A stretch of 64,000 bases of DNA, taken from Hydractinia symbiolongicarpus (lineage: Eukaryota; Cnidaria; Hydrozoa; Anthoathecata; Hydractiniidae). This document shows positions 62,544 to 64,000 of this stretch, one piece after another. The first letter of the stretch is position 1; every line of letters begins with the position of its first letter. The translations under genes were made by a program, and so were the position numbers. The stretch spans positions 4,340,001 through 4,404,000 of the forward strand of contig NC_079887.1 of the NCBI RefSeq assembly GCF_029227915.1, written 5' to 3'. A model generated the notes under the pieces. The model saw nothing but the letters and a program-made list of their open reading frames with translations, was not told where the DNA came from and did no database searches.

Positions 62544-63152
62544 ATGAGACTTGTAGTTTTCAGAAATGTTTTCATTTTTGATAAAACGCTTAATGAAAGT
62601 GGTTTAATCGCCGGCAAACGAAAACCCGTGATTTTCCGTAAATCCCGGGCTTGGCCCGTATAGTCGAATGTATACAAAGAAAGTACCCTGTGAGTAAACT
62701 CATTTCCCAAACGATTTTTTAAATTATTATTTCACCACTAAAGCCCATGAGACTTGTAGTTTTCAGAAATGTTTTCATTTTTGATAAAACGCTTAATGAA
62801 AGTGGTTTAATCGCCGGCAAACGAAAACCCGTGATTTTCCGTAAATCCCGGGCTTGGCCCGTATAGTCGAATGTATACAAAGAAAGTACCCTGTGAGTAA
62901 ACTCATTTCCCAAACGATTTTTTAAATTATTATTTCACCACTAAAGCCCATGAGACTTGTAGTTTTCAGAAATGTTTTCATTTTTGATAAAACGCTTAAT
63001 GAAAGTGGTTTAATCGCCGGCAAACGAAAACCCGTGATTTTCCGTAAATCCCGGGCTTGGCCCGTATAGTCGAATGTATACAAAGAAAGTACCCTGTGAG
63101 TAAACTCATTTCCAAAACGATTTTTTAAATTATCTTTTCACCACTAAAACGC
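62544..63152 (+). repeat. One monomer in three identical-looking tandem copies
   Basis: Monomers at 62544, 62747 and 62950 are all preceded by TTTCACCACTAAAGCC. All share TTTTCAGAAATG, GATAAAACGC, GAAAGTGG, CCCGTGATTTTCCG and GTCGAATG. The first two end CATTTCCCAAACG and the last ends CATTTCCAAAACG. The equivalent position in the older copy of this block (56252) holds a single such monomer. Confidence 0.94.
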
Positions 63153-64000
63153 ATGAGACTTGTAGTTTTCAAAAATGTTTTCGTTTTTGATGAGACGCTG
63201 AATAAAAGAAGTTTAATCACCGGCAAACGAAAAACCGCGACTTCCCGTAAATCCCGGACTCGGAACGTATAGTCAAAAGTATACAAAGAAAGAACCCAGG
63301 GAGTAAACTCATTTCCCCAACGATTTTTTAAATTATTTTTCCACCACTAAAACGCATGAGACTTGTAGTTTTCAGAAATGTTTTCATTTTTGATGAGACG
63401 CTTAATGAAAGTGGTTTAATCGCCGGCAAACGAAAACCCGTGATTTCCCGTAAATTCCGGGCTTGGCCCGTATAGTCGAATGTATACAAAGAAAGTACCC
63501 TGTGAGTAAACTCATTTCCAAAACGATTTTTTAAATTATCTTTTCACCACTAAAACGCATGAGATTTGTAGATTCAAAAATGTATTCATTTTTAATGAGA
63601 CGCTGAATAAAAGAAGTTTAATCACCGGCAAACGAAAATCCGCGACTTCCCGTAAATCCCGGACTCGGCCCGTATAGTCAAAAGTATACAAAGAAAGAAC
63701 CCAGGGAGTAAACTCATTTCCCGAACGATTTTTTAAATTATTTTTCCATCACTAAAACGCATGAGACTTTTAGTTTTCAAAAATGTTTTCATTTTTAATG
63801 AGACGCTGAATTAAAGAAGTTTAATCGCCGGCAAACGAAAACCCGCGATTTCCCGTAAATCCCAGGCTTGGCCCGTATAGTCGAATGTATACAAAGAAAG
63901 TACCCAGTGAGTTAAGTCACTTCAAGAACGATTTTTTAAATTATCTTTTCACCACTATAACGCATGAGACTTGTAGTTTTCAAAAATGTTTTCATTTTTG
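63153..64000 (+). repeat. Right-hand end of the window: four full monomers and a partial one
   Basis: Monomers at 63153 (TTTTCGTTTTTG), 63356, 63559 (202 bp, GTAGATTC with TGTATTC) and 63761 (GACTTTTAG, CCATCACTAAAAC upstream). A partial monomer starts at 63964. Its upstream CACTATAACGC matches 58269, showing that the mosaic continues. The array runs past the window edge. Confidence 0.92.

Larger units (their letters stand above)
1..64000 (+). repeat. 203-bp satellite DNA array, about 315 monomers, uninterrupted
   Basis: The same 203-bp unit recurs head to tail across the window with no inversion and no foreign insertion. Full monomers start at 30, 233, 436 and so on to 63761; a partial one begins at 63964. 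Seventeen monomers differ by one base. The 204-bp ones start at 2466, 30070 and 58483. The 202-bp ones start at 4294, 10586, 11194, 12817, 13019, 39409, 40423, 42858, 44481, 49961, 55441, 57064, 57672 and 63559. These sum to the observed net shift of -11 bases, so the list should be complete. Such arrays are known from centromeric, pericentromeric and subtelomeric heterochromatin of eukaryotes; a centromeric role here is inference. Family and species are not recognised. Confidence 0.98.

Noticed and set aside
1-64000. CRISPR array
   Set aside because: Repeats are 203 bp and contiguous. There are no short conserved repeats alternating with unique spacers and no cas genes.
1-64000. LTR or other transposon origin, rDNA spacer, 5S or tRNA genes
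   Set aside because: No terminal repeats, target-site duplications, polymerase or integrase fragments, or recognisable rRNA or tRNA segments were seen. Every stretch inspected falls in the 203-bp phase.
1-64000. Assignment to a particular species or named satellite family
   Set aside because: The monomer is not one I recognise with confidence. Composition and organisation fit many eukaryotes, so naming one would be a guess.

Overview
The whole window is one uninterrupted tandem satellite DNA array. A 203-bp monomer repeats head to tail, always in the same orientation, from base 1 to base 64000. Using the conserved ATGAGACTTG (often ATAAGACTTG or AATGAGACTT) as a ruler, monomer starts run from 30 to 63964. 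That gives 315 full monomers plus a partial one at each edge, so the array continues on both sides. I find no protein-coding gene, rRNA, tRNA, transposon, CRISPR array or unique-sequence interruption.

The window suggests nuclear heterochromatin of a eukaryote, most plausibly a centromeric or pericentromeric satellite (inference). The monomer is nucleosome-sized, is about 37% GC in a hand count of one typical copy, and is organised into higher-order repeats (HORs). I do not recognise the satellite family and cannot name the species. A plant is plausible but not demonstrated.

Within a monomer (numbered from the A of ATGAGACTTG) there are four zones. A perfect 9-bp inverted repeat with a TTTT loop lies at 17-38. 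A GC-rich core at about 66-117 holds GCCGGC and up to four CCCG motifs about one helical turn apart. A middle segment carries GTATAC and the main subfamily-diagnostic bases. A very AT-rich tract at about 171-188 contains TTTAAA.

Layout: 30-6728 is a degenerate 8-monomer HOR. 6729-13626 is a mosaic with 2-, 3- and 6-monomer duplications. 13627-16671 is a 5-monomer HOR in three copies. 17484-19919 is a 3-monomer HOR in four almost identical copies. 20732-26415 is a 14-monomer (2842 bp) block in two almost identical copies, each with an older 3-monomer duplication inside. 26416-44074 holds overlapping 8-, 5- and 17-monomer duplications. 44075-62340 holds a long segment repeated three times at long range, separated by 6-, 5-, 3- and 8-monomer tandem duplications. 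62544-63152 is one monomer freshly triplicated.

Nothing here works as an operon or pathway. The history read from the sequence is repeated in-register unequal exchange: almost every duplication is an integer number of monomers, and junction monomers are chimeras of two subfamilies. Only 17 of 315 monomers deviate from 203 bp, each by one base.
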